From an uncultured Clostridia bacterium (lineage in GTDB: Bacteria; Bacillota; Clostridia; Christensenellales; CAG-314): a stretch of DNA of 7,428 nt. Under the pieces are notes generated by a model, which made no database searches, had not been told where the DNA came from, and was given only the letters and a program-made list of their open reading frames with translations. Location: the NCBI GenBank assembly GCA_934281515.1, contig CAKQXG010000101.1:1-7428 (forward strand), read 5' to 3'. Positions 1 through 6,589 of this stretch are shown piece by piece (position 1 is the first letter of the stretch; each line of letters opens with the position of its first letter). The position numbers and the translations under genes were made by a program.

Positions 1-12
1 GGTCAGCACAAA

Positions 13-27
13 GGCAAGTCCCTTGCC
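13..27 (-). terminator. Possible weak terminator hairpin after glgP
   Basis: On the minus strand a perfect 6-bp GC-rich stem (GGCAAG, triloop GGA, CTTGCC) lies about 50 bases past the glgP stop codon. It is followed by TTTGTGCT, which is only weakly U-rich. It could end the malQ-glgB-glgP transcript or act as a 3' stabilising hairpin. The short U tract keeps the confidence low, and the operon could continue past the window edge. Confidence 0.35.
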
Positions 28-77
28 GACTGCGTGCCGCCGCTGTTGTGCGTGTGGTCGGAGTTATACGCCGTCAC

Positions 78-2489
78 TTACATATGCCAAATCTTTTCGG
101 CGTATTCCCTGACAGCTCTGTCCGCCGAAAATCTCCCTGCCTCGGCAATATTCTTCAAAGACATCTTGTTCCACTCGTCCTGATCGCGGTATACTTTGTC
201 CATCTTGTCGGCAGTAGCAATGTAACTACCAAAGTCGGCAAAGCACATGTACGGGTCGGCAACGCCGTTACTACGCAACAGGTAGCTTGCAACGCCTTCG
301 AATGTTTCGCCTGCAAAGCCGTTGTTCAGTTCGTCCACCACTATGCGCAGTTTGGGGTTGCGAAGATAGTAGTCGGTACTGTTGTAGCCGCGCGCCCAGG
401 TCTCGGCGACTTCGTCGGCGGTCATACCGAAGATAAATATGTTGTCGTCTCCGACAGCACGGTGCATCTCGACGTTTGCGCCGTCTTCCGTACCGAGAGT
501 CAACGCACCGTTTATCATAAACTTCATGTTGCCTGTGCCGCTTGCTTCCTTGCCTGCAAGAGAAATCTGCTCGGACACTTCCGCCGACGGAATAAGACTC
601 TCCGCCATGGTAACGCAATAGTTTTCAAGGAACACCACATTGAGTTTCTTGCGGATGTCGGGACGAGACTCCAACTCTTTTTGTATGAAACAAATCAGTT
701 TGATTACTTCCTTTGCACGGTAGTAACTTGCCGCCGCCTTTGCGCCGAAAATAAAGGTTTGCGGCGTTACGTCAAGGTCGGGGTTTTCCTTCAGATCATG
801 ATACAGCGAGATGATTTTAAGCACGTTAAGCAATTGGCGTTTGTACTCGTGCAGACGCTTGACCTGCACATCGAAACGCGTTTCGGGATCAAGGCGAACG
901 CCCAACTTTTTGTATGTGATGTCGGCAAAGCGCTTTTTGTTGGCAAGTTTGATTGCAGCCATGCGCTCATGCACTGTTTTGTCGTCAAGGTAGGCATTGA
1001 GTTTGGTCAACTCGGCGGCATCGGATACAAAGCCGTCGCCGATAAGTTCGGCAATCAACGCCGACAGTTGAGGATTGGATTGGCATAGCCATCTGCGGTG
1101 TGCAATACCGTTGGTAACGTTGGTAAACTTGTCCGGGTCAAGGGCGTAGAAGTCCTTAAACACGTCTTTTTTGAGTATTTCGCTGTGCAGTTCCGACACG
1201 CCGTTGACGGTGTGCGAGCCGATAACCGACAGGTTTGCCATACGTACCTGTCCATAGGCAATGACGGCAAGATCGGACACCTTTTTCCAGTCCTGCGTTT
1301 TGTCCCAAAAACCACGGCAAGCGCGTTCGTTGATTTCCACCACTATTTGGTACACGCGCGGCAACAGACTCTTGAAGATGTATTCGGGCCAGCACTCCAA
1401 CGCTTCCACCATGACCGTATGGTTGGTGTAGGCACAAACCGAGGTAACCAGCGACCACGCCTTGTCCCAACCCATGTGGTACTCGTCGACAAATATACGC
1501 ATAAGCTCGGCAACGGCAAGCGCAGGGTGAGTATCGTTGATGTGTACGGCAACCATCTTTGTAAAACTGTCAAACGTGCCGTAACGCTTGATATGATCGG
1601 ATACCACGTTTTGCATAGCCGCCGACACCAGGAAGTACTCTTGCTTCAAGCGCAGTGCCTTGCCTTCGTCGTGATTGTCGCTGGGATACAGCACCTTTGT
1701 AATCATTTCGGCTTCGGCTTGCTCGTTCATGGCACGCATGTATTCGCCCTGACCGAACGAGGCAAAGTCAAACGGTTTGTTGCTACGTGCCGCCCACAAA
1801 CGCAACACGCCGACCGCATTTGCGCGAAAACCGTCCACAACCATGTCGTAGGGGAAAGCTTGTACTTCCTGACAACCGACTTGTTGATACACGGGTCCTT
1901 GCTCCGTCCAGATTTCCTTCACTTCGCCGCCGAAACGCACCACCTGCGTTTTGTCGGGACGTTCCTTAAGCCACACTTCGCCGCCGGGCAACCAGTTGTC
2001 GGGTAGTTCGGTCTGCCAACCGTCGACAATGCGCTGTTGGAAGAACCCGTACTCGAATCGCAAGCTGTGTCCCATAACGGGGTAGTCCTCCTTGGCAAGG
2101 CTGTCAAGGTAGCACGCGGCAAGTCTGCCCAGACCGCCGTTACCCAGACCTGCGTCGGGTTCGCACTCGTACAAGTCGTTGATGTCCACCTTGTAGTGTT
2201 TTTTAAGCACGTCGGCAAACAAGGTTTCCTGTTCCATATTGAAAAGGTTGTTTTTGAGACTGCGCCCCATCAAAAATTCCATCGACAGGTAATGTACACG
2301 CTTGCGTTCGCGCGCTTTATGTTCGTGGTTGAACTCGGCGCGCTTGGTAAGCAACATGTCGCGCACCACGGTAGCAACGCACTTGTACATTTGCGTAAGG
2401 GTCAGCTCCTTTGCGGCAACACCGAAGTTTTTACCTGCAACGCTTTCGATCATTTCCTTTACTTGTGTTTTGGTAAGACTGTTAGACAT
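78..2489 (-). CDS. glgP: Glycogen/maltodextrin phosphorylase (GT35, PLP-dependent)
   Basis: This 803-residue enzyme is a full-length member of the glycogen/starch phosphorylase family. It is expected to act in the cytoplasm, cleaving terminal alpha-1,4 bonds of glycogen or maltodextrin with phosphate to give glucose-1-phosphate. Visible signatures are the N-terminal YLSMEFLMGRSL block (67-78), the glycine-rich GLGNGGLGRLAACYLDSLA block (114-132), HINDTHPALAVAE (316-328), VQVKRLHEYKRQ (541-552), and the pyridoxal-phosphate site EASGTGNMKFMIN (648-660), in which Lys656 should form the Schiff base. The start is the only sensible ATG and matches the usual N-terminus of clostridial homologues. Its ribosome site is weak: GGAG lies 13 bases upstream, with a purine-rich AGAAAG stretch nearer. 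It lies 76 bases after glgB on the same strand and is the last gene of the cluster in view. Whether glycogen or maltodextrin is preferred cannot be read from the sequence. Confidence 0.97.
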   Translation of the reverse strand: MSNSLTKTQVKEMIESVAGKNFGVAAKELTLTQMYKCVATVVRDMLLTKRAEFNHEHKARERKRVHYLSMEFLMGRSLKNNLFNMEQETLFADVLKKHYKVDINDLYECEPDAGLGNGGLGRLAACYLDSLAKEDYPVMGHSLRFEYGFFQQRIVDGWQTELPDNWLPGGEVWLKERPDKTQVVRFGGEVKEIWTEQGPVYQQVGCQEVQAFPYDMVVDGFRANAVGVLRLWAARSNKPFDFASFGQGEYMRAMNEQAEAEMITKVLYPSDNHDEGKALRLKQEYFLVSAAMQNVVSDHIKRYGTFDSFTKMVAVHINDTHPALAVAELMRIFVDEYHMGWDKAWSLVTSVCAYTNHTVMVEALECWPEYIFKSLLPRVYQIVVEINERACRGFWDKTQDWKKVSDLAVIAYGQVRMANLSVIGSHTVNGVSELHSEILKKDVFKDFYALDPDKFTNVTNGIAHRRWLCQSNPQLSALIAELIGDGFVSDAAELTKLNAYLDDKTVHERMAAIKLANKKRFADITYKKLGVRLDPETRFDVQVKRLHEYKRQLLNVLKIISLYHDLKENPDLDVTPQTFIFGAKAAASYYRAKEVIKLICFIQKELESRPDIRKKLNVVFLENYCVTMAESLIPSAEVSEQISLAGKEASGTGNMKFMINGALTLGTEDGANVEMHRAVGDDNIFIFGMTADEVAETWARGYNSTDYYLRNPKLRIVVDELNNGFAGETFEGVASYLLRSNGVADPYMCFADFGSYIATADKMDKVYRDQDEWNKMSLKNIAEAGRFSADRAVREYAEKIWHM

Positions 2490-2565
2490 TTTTTCTTTCT
2501 GACTCCATATAAATACAACTTACTTTATCGATTGTCCTTTCAAACACTTTGTAGAAGTACAGATT

Positions 2566-4413
2566 TCACTCTGCCTTCGCCTTGGCTGCAAGTCGGTAGT
2601 ACTGTACCGACGAAGCAGGCATAACTACTTCCACATATCCGTTGTCGTCGCTCGTCACAACGTCGCATATGTCCACGTCGCGACCGCCGTACTTGGCTTC
2701 GTCACTGTTGAGTACCAACTCGTACCGTCCTTTGTCCACCGTAAAGCCGTAATTGTGGTAGTCGTAAGTGCTAAAATTGACTACAACCAACATCACATCG
2801 CCCTTTTTGTCGACGCGTTCGAACACAAGCACGTTGTCGGCAGAGTTGTCGGCTAGCACCCACTTGAAGCCTTCCCTACTTTGGTCAAGCTGATACAACG
2901 GTTTGTACTTCTTGTACGCTTTGTTGAGATCCTTGACAAACCGTTGGTGCGCCTCGTGCTTTGGGTAGGACAGCAACATCCAGTCAAGTTCTCGCGCCTC
3001 GCTCCACTCGTTCCATTGAGCAATTTCGCCGCCCATAAAAACGAGTTTTTTGCCGGGGTGAGCGTATTGGAAACCAAACAATGCTTTTAGTTGCGCAAAC
3101 TTGGTGTCGTAGTCGCCAAACATCTTGGCAATAAGGCTACCTTTCAGATGTACAACCTCGTCGTGCGACAGCGGCAAAATGTAGTTTTCGCTGTAAGCAT
3201 AGCACATACCGAATGTCAGTTGATTGTGATGGTCGGCGCGCCACAGCGTGTCGGTTTGCATGTAGCTCAATACGTCGTTCATCCAACCCATGTTCCACTT
3301 GTAGTTGAACCCAAGTCCGCCTACGTATGTCGGGTGAGTGACCTTGGGAAACGCCGTCGACTCTTCCGCGACAAACAATGCGTAGGGGCAAGCCTCAAAC
3401 ACGTTGCAGGACAGTTTTTGCAACAACTCGATAGCTTCGAGATTTTCCTTGCCGCCAAATTTGTTGGGGTGCCATTCGCCGTCTTTGCGGTCGTAGTCCA
3501 GATACAGCATACTTGCCACCGCGTCCACGCGCAGTCCGTCAAAGTGGAACTCTTTCAGCCAATACAGCGCATTGCTTACAAGAAAACTCTGCACTTCGTA
3601 CCGACTGTAATCAAATATGCGCGTACCCCAACTCTTGTGCTCTTTCTTGGTTTCGTCGGCGGATTCGTAGCAACACGTGCCGTCAAATTCGATAAGTCCT
3701 TGTGCGTCCTTACAGAAGTGCGCAGGAACCCAATCGAGCAGCACTCCGATACCTGCCTCGTGACAAGCGTTGACAAGATAGCGCAGGTCGTCGGGCGTGC
3801 CGTAACGACTTGTCGGGGCGTAGAAACCAGTAATCTGATATCCCCACGACGCGTCGAGCGGATGCTCGGCAAGCGGCATAAACTCGATGTGGGTGTAGCC
3901 CATCTTTTTGACATAAGGAACAAGGTATTCGGCAAGATCGCGGTAGGTGTACAACCGCCCGTCGTAGTGACGTCGCCAACTGCCTGCATGCACCTCGTAG
4001 ATATTTACCGCGCTTTTGTACACGTCGCGCTTGAGTTGTTTGCTCGTCCAGGACTCGTCCGACCAGACAAACTTGTCGGCAGGGTCGTATATCACGCTTG
4101 CGGTGTCGGGGCGAAGTTGCGCAAACGTGCCGTAGGGATCGGCTTTGTACAGCACCGTACCGCTTTGAGTGGTAACGGCATACTTGTAGCAATCGCCGTG
4201 CTTGGCTTCGATTGTCGCCTCCCAGATGCCGTCAACGCGCTCCATTTGGTCGTGATTGACAAGCCAATTGTTGAAGTCGCCCACTACCGATACGGCGGTA
4301 GCGTTGGGCGCCCAAACGGCAAAGCGATACAGCCCGTCTCCCGCGTGGTGACAGCCGAGCAATTGGTATGCGCAGTTTTCCTCTCCGTTGTAAAATCGAG
4401 TGTATCGAGACAT
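2566..4413 (-). CDS. glgB: 1,4-alpha-glucan branching enzyme (GH13, CBM48)
   Basis: This 615-residue branching enzyme cuts an alpha-1,4 glucan chain and re-attaches the fragment through an alpha-1,6 bond. An N-terminal CBM48-like beta domain (about 20-110, containing FAVWAPNATAVSVVGDFNNW) precedes the GH13 barrel and a C-terminal beta domain (about 515-612). The four GH13 regions are present: DWVPAHF (227-233), GLRVDAVASMLYLDY (nucleophile Asp297), VAEEST (acid/base Glu350) and LPLSHDEVVH (transition-state Asp418). The chosen ATG at 4413 has AAGGAG ten bases upstream. An in-frame ATG twelve codons earlier (4449) has only A-rich sequence before it, and the good ribosome site lies inside that extension, so I reject it. 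The length is normal for the short GlgB type. It sits between malQ and glgP on the same strand, consistent with one operon. Confidence 0.97.
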   Translation of the reverse strand: MSRYTRFYNGEENCAYQLLGCHHAGDGLYRFAVWAPNATAVSVVGDFNNWLVNHDQMERVDGIWEATIEAKHGDCYKYAVTTQSGTVLYKADPYGTFAQLRPDTASVIYDPADKFVWSDESWTSKQLKRDVYKSAVNIYEVHAGSWRRHYDGRLYTYRDLAEYLVPYVKKMGYTHIEFMPLAEHPLDASWGYQITGFYAPTSRYGTPDDLRYLVNACHEAGIGVLLDWVPAHFCKDAQGLIEFDGTCCYESADETKKEHKSWGTRIFDYSRYEVQSFLVSNALYWLKEFHFDGLRVDAVASMLYLDYDRKDGEWHPNKFGGKENLEAIELLQKLSCNVFEACPYALFVAEESTAFPKVTHPTYVGGLGFNYKWNMGWMNDVLSYMQTDTLWRADHHNQLTFGMCYAYSENYILPLSHDEVVHLKGSLIAKMFGDYDTKFAQLKALFGFQYAHPGKKLVFMGGEIAQWNEWSEARELDWMLLSYPKHEAHQRFVKDLNKAYKKYKPLYQLDQSREGFKWVLADNSADNVLVFERVDKKGDVMLVVVNFSTYDYHNYGFTVDKGRYELVLNSDEAKYGGRDVDICDVVTSDDNGYVEVVMPASSVQYYRLAAKAKAE

Positions 4414-4547
4414 GTCTTGTGGTCTCCTTGGTAGTATTTTGTACGTCATTTTTTTGTTTAACGTCGGGGTGTACCCAACCGTTTTGCAGACATGCGGAAA
4501 CGGAAAAGTTTCACATCGTTGCCTATGTCGGCATGGTTGTTACTCAA
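4414..4547 (-). other. malQ-glgB intergenic region (134 bases)
   Basis: No ORF, convincing promoter or terminator is visible. A GGG-TACA-CCC mini-hairpin near 4460-4480 is flanked by mismatches and is followed on the minus strand by an A-rich rather than a U-rich stretch. The only clear signal is the AAGGAG ribosome site of glgB at 4424-4429. Read-through from malQ into glgB is the simplest reading. Confidence 0.5.
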
Positions 4548-6008
4548 CTATCTTCCGCTGTTTGTCGTAATCTTTTTCAGCCACTTTGCCGTGCCGTTGC
4601 AAAAGTCGCCGCGCTCCGCCATGTAACGCCACCAACCCGTTGTGCCGGGGCAGTTCATTCGTGCGGACGAGTCGCGCTCGGCGATGTCCTGCATAGTGTA
4701 TATGGTCAACTCGGCATTGCTTGCGGCAAGCAATTCGATCATTTTGTGCGCTATGTGGTCGCCGTCGGGCAAGTGCAGTGTGTCAAGCACACGCTGCTTT
4801 TCGCCGTCGGACAAACTATTCCACCAACCCGTTGTCGTGTCGTTGTCGTGAGTGCCCAGGTACGCCACACAGTGCGCCTCGTGGTTGGCAGGCAAAAATG
4901 CGTTGTAGGGGTTGCCGTCAAAGGCAAACTGTACCACTTTCATACCGGCAAGACCACACTTATCGCGTAGTTTCAGCACGCTGTCGGGTATATCGCCAAG
5001 GTCCTCGGCAACAATGGTCAAATCGGGTACGCTGTCTTGTAATATTTTCAGGAAGTCGTACCCCACGCCTTTGCGCCAATGTCCGCGACGGGCGGTTGTC
5101 TCGCCGTAGCGAATAGCGTAGTAACTGTCAAACGCACGGAAGTGGTCGATACGCAACACGTCGAACAACTCGGCGCAACGAGCCACACGACGTAGCCACC
5201 AATCGTAACCGCTACGTTTCATCTCGTCCCAATCGTACAGAGGGTTGCCCCACAACTGTCCGTCCTCGCTGAAGTAGTCGGGCGGCACGCCTGCGACCCA
5301 ACTCGGGCGGCGGTCGGCTGTCAGTTCAAACAGTTCGGGGTGCGCCCACACGTCGGCATTGTCGTAGGCAACATAGATGGGGATGTCTCCGACAAGCTTG
5401 ATGTCGGCTGCGGCAAGTTTGGCGCGGAAGGTGCTCCACTGCCTGTCAAACACGTATTGACAAAAGACGTAGTAGTCGATTTCATCGCTTAACATGTCGG
5501 TGTAGCGACTGATTGCGGCAGGTGTACGCATGCGAATGTCGTCGTCCCAATCCGACCACGGTTTACCGTCGAAGTGTGCCTTTACCGCACAAAACAAGGC
5601 GTAGTCGGCTAGCCAATAGGCGTTGCTGAGACAAAAGTCGTCGTAGTCGGCAGGCGGATTGTACCGCACAAAGTTGCCGTACGCCTCGCGAAAAGCCGCC
5701 GCGTTGTGTTCGTAGGCGAAAGCGAAATCATTGCCCTTGCAGGTTTTGCAGGCGGACAGCGTTTTGTCGCCGACAAGTCCTTGTCGCGCAAGGTCGTCAA
5801 TGTCTACCAGCAACGTGTTGCCTGCAAATGCCGACGGCGAGGCGTAGGGAGAATTGACAAAGTCGGCAGGCGTGACAGGCAGTATTTGCCAATACTTTTG
5901 CCCCGACGCTTTCAAAAACTCCACAAACCTGTCCACGTCGCCCAACGTTCCCACACCCGAGCAGGACGGCAAAGACGTTATGTGCAGCAGTATTCCGCTA
6001 GCTTTCAT
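4548..6008 (-). CDS. malQ: 4-alpha-glucanotransferase (amylomaltase, GH77)
   Basis: This 486-residue amylomaltase transfers alpha-1,4 glucan segments between malto-oligosaccharides, releasing glucose and rebuilding longer chains that the phosphorylase can use. The N-terminus carries the family pattern GILLHITSLPS and SPYASPSAFAGN (53-64). The three catalytic acids are in place: Asp288 in RIDHF, Glu335 in AEDLGD and Asp388 in GTHDNDTTTGWW. VGDIPIYVAYDNADVW (206-221) is also typical. The ATG at 6008 has a near-perfect GGAGG six bases upstream. An open extension to 6116 has no such site and adds 36 residues unlike the family, so it is rejected. It is the first gene of the cluster, with its own promoter and a long structured leader. 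The C-terminal motif reads MNCPGTTGWWRYM, where the family commonly has a GNW after the PGT. Confidence 0.96.
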   Translation of the reverse strand: MKASGILLHITSLPSCSGVGTLGDVDRFVEFLKASGQKYWQILPVTPADFVNSPYASPSAFAGNTLLVDIDDLARQGLVGDKTLSACKTCKGNDFAFAYEHNAAAFREAYGNFVRYNPPADYDDFCLSNAYWLADYALFCAVKAHFDGKPWSDWDDDIRMRTPAAISRYTDMLSDEIDYYVFCQYVFDRQWSTFRAKLAAADIKLVGDIPIYVAYDNADVWAHPELFELTADRRPSWVAGVPPDYFSEDGQLWGNPLYDWDEMKRSGYDWWLRRVARCAELFDVLRIDHFRAFDSYYAIRYGETTARRGHWRKGVGYDFLKILQDSVPDLTIVAEDLGDIPDSVLKLRDKCGLAGMKVVQFAFDGNPYNAFLPANHEAHCVAYLGTHDNDTTTGWWNSLSDGEKQRVLDTLHLPDGDHIAHKMIELLAASNAELTIYTMQDIAERDSSARMNCPGTTGWWRYMAERGDFCNGTAKWLKKITTNSGR

Positions 6009-6014
6009 CGCACA

Positions 6015-6046
6015 CCTCCGTCGGCAGCAAACATTGCAATGCCGAC
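6015..6046 (-). promoter_or_regulatory. Hairpin abutting the malQ ribosome binding site
   Basis: On the minus strand GTCGGCA (6046-6040) can pair perfectly with TGCCGAC (6026-6020) around a 13-base loop. The base right after the stem is the first G of the GGAGG ribosome site (6019-6015), six bases before the malQ ATG. The loop region overlaps a 10-base palindrome, CATTGCAATG (6041-6032). A stem touching the ribosome site could tune translation or protect the 5' end. No known riboswitch class is recognised. Confidence 0.5.
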
Positions 6047-6078
6047 AAGTTGCCGCAGTAAGTATCGGATGTCTGACT

Positions 6079-6105
6079 AAAAACGCAAAACGGGTTTTGT
6101 TTGCG
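6079..6105 (-). terminator. Possible attenuator hairpin in the malQ leader
   Basis: The minus strand reads CGCAAA (6105-6100), ten bases, then TTTGCG (6089-6084), followed directly by five T (6083-6079). An alternative inner hairpin, CAAAA-CCCG-TTTTG (6099-6086), overlaps it. The position between the malQ promoter and start codon fits a transcription attenuator. The stem is only moderately stable, so this is tentative. Confidence 0.35.
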
Positions 6106-6161
6106 ACGCTAAACATCGGAAAAATCGCACGGCAACCTTTATTAAATATATTTACTTATAT

Positions 6162-6190
6162 ATTGTACCAAATAACACCGTCAAAAGCAA
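6162..6190 (-). promoter_or_regulatory. Promoter of malQ-glgB-glgP (extended -10)
   Basis: On the minus strand the -10 is TACAAT (6167-6162), preceded by TGG, giving the extended form TGGTACAAT. A weak -35, TTGCTT (6190-6185), stands at exactly 17 bases. A second -35-like TTGACG (6184-6179) would pair with the AT-rich TATATA just downstream of the -10. Transcription would start near 6155 and give a leader of about 147 nt before malQ. No other promoter this good is visible in the malQ-glgB or glgB-glgP gaps. Confidence 0.65.
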
Positions 6191-6215
6191 CGGCTTTGAC
6201 TAAAAGTTTGTCAAA
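6180..6215. promoter_or_regulatory. Alternating GTCAAA/TTTGAC operator-like cluster
   Basis: GTCAAA (6180-6185), TTTGAC (6195-6200) and GTCAAA (6210-6215) alternate in orientation with start-to-start spacing of exactly 15 bases. They form two overlapping 21-bp dyads with 9-base spacers. A further TTTGAC lies at 6245-6250. The array overlaps and lies just upstream of the -35 of the malQ promoter, the usual place for a regulator site. The binding protein is not known. Confidence 0.45.
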
Positions 6216-6365
6216 ATGTGCATTTTACCGACACTTTGCCCGATTTTGACTGCCTTCTCCCACTCAATCACTAACACAATACTGCGATTTTTGCCGTTAT
6301 ACAAACAATATACCGAACATATACGCAACATTTCCACCACTAATTTTGTCTTGAAGCGGATAAAC

Positions 6366-6425
6366 AAAAAACCCACCGCTTTACCGCAGTTCTCATTAGG
6401 AGCTTTGGGTACAAGCGCAGGGTTT
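6366..6425 (-). terminator. Long 15-bp hairpin with U6 tail, probable terminator
   Basis: On the minus strand AAACCC (6425-6420), CGCTT (6417-6413) and TACC (6411-6408) pair with GGTA (6385-6382), AAGCG (6381-6377) and GGGTTT (6374-6369). A 2x2 TG/GT internal loop and one bulged G interrupt the stem. The apical 22 bases contain CTC-CTAAT-GAG, which can pair further. The 3' arm runs into six T (6371-6366). It is oriented to stop transcripts coming from the regulator gene, about 165 bases past its stop codon. It could also be the 3' end of a small RNA. Confidence 0.6.
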
Positions 6426-6483
6426 GAAGTCAGGCTCGGCATTATGCCATGCACATTTTCTTGCCGATGTCGGGTTAAAACAT

Positions 6484-6515
6484 AAAGGAAGTCAGATATA
6501 AATCAAACTTCCTTT
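6484..6515 (-). terminator. Hairpin downstream of the XRE gene, possible terminator
   Basis: AAAGGAAGT and ACTTCCTTT form a perfect 9-bp stem. Inside it GAT/ATC pair around a TTAT loop after a 2x2 internal loop. On the minus strand it is followed by ATGTTTTAAC, on the plus strand by TCCGTTTCTATT. It lies 75 bases past the regulator stop. The stem is only one third GC and the U tract is broken, so termination would be partial. The stronger hairpin at 6366-6425 would act as a second stop. Confidence 0.45.
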
Positions 6516-6589
6516 TCCGTTTCTATTAAGTTGTGTTGGATAGTGTAAAACTCGCTGCAAAACGTATGATTTAACACATTTAATAACAT

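Larger units (their letters stand above)
6009..6589. other. Gene-less 581-base region between the regulator and malQ
   Basis: This stretch carries the 3' hairpins after the regulator gene, the operator-like cluster, the malQ promoter and its leader. Open frames exist on both strands (minus 6200-6454 from a GTG; plus 6216-6485), but neither has a ribosome binding site or a recognisable product, and the minus frame runs through the strong hairpin at 6369-6425. I regard the region as non-coding. No tRNA, rRNA, tmRNA, SRP RNA or T-box signature was found. Confidence 0.6.

Noticed and set aside
1..77. Short GTG-initiated frame of 24 codons directly after the glgP stop
   Set aside because: It is too short, has no ribosome site and its composition is unremarkable. 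The region is better read as the 3' untranslated end of the operon.
2490..2565. Possible internal promoter before glgP (AGGACA, 17 bases, TATTTA)
   Set aside because: Both hexamers match the consensus poorly, and the short intergenic gap is better explained by read-through.
48..4434. Long plus-strand open frames opposite glgP and glgB (up to 447 codons)
   Set aside because: They are antisense shadows produced by codon bias in the GC-richer glycogen genes. No domain, motif or ribosome site supports them.
4414..4449. glgB start at the ATG at 4449
   Set aside because: There is only A-rich sequence before it, while AAGGAG stands ten bases before the ATG at 4413.
181..6046. Recurrent GTCGGCA/TGCCGAC heptamer, more than ten copies, mostly in one orientation
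   Set aside because: Most copies encode Ala-Asp dipeptides with the preferred codons GCC-GAC in the minus-strand genes, so codon use explains them rather than an uptake or recombination motif. A few copies also lie in intergenic DNA.
6009..6116. Extension of malQ to an upstream ATG at 6116 (36 more residues)
   Set aside because: There is no ribosome site at 6116, the added residues do not resemble GH77 N-termini, and a near-perfect GGAGG lies at the right distance from the ATG at 6008.
6364..6480. tRNA, T-box, SRP, tmRNA or 6S RNA in the structured gap
   Set aside because: No TUC-loop, UGGNACC box, SRP GGAAGGAAGCA block or other diagnostic core was found on either strand.
6200..6485. Overlapping open frames on both strands (minus 84 codons, plus 89 codons) in the XRE-malQ gap
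   Set aside because: Neither has a ribosome site or a recognisable domain. The minus frame begins with GTG and runs through a 15-bp terminator-like hairpin. The plus frame opposes all neighbouring genes. Both could be real only if conservation showed it.
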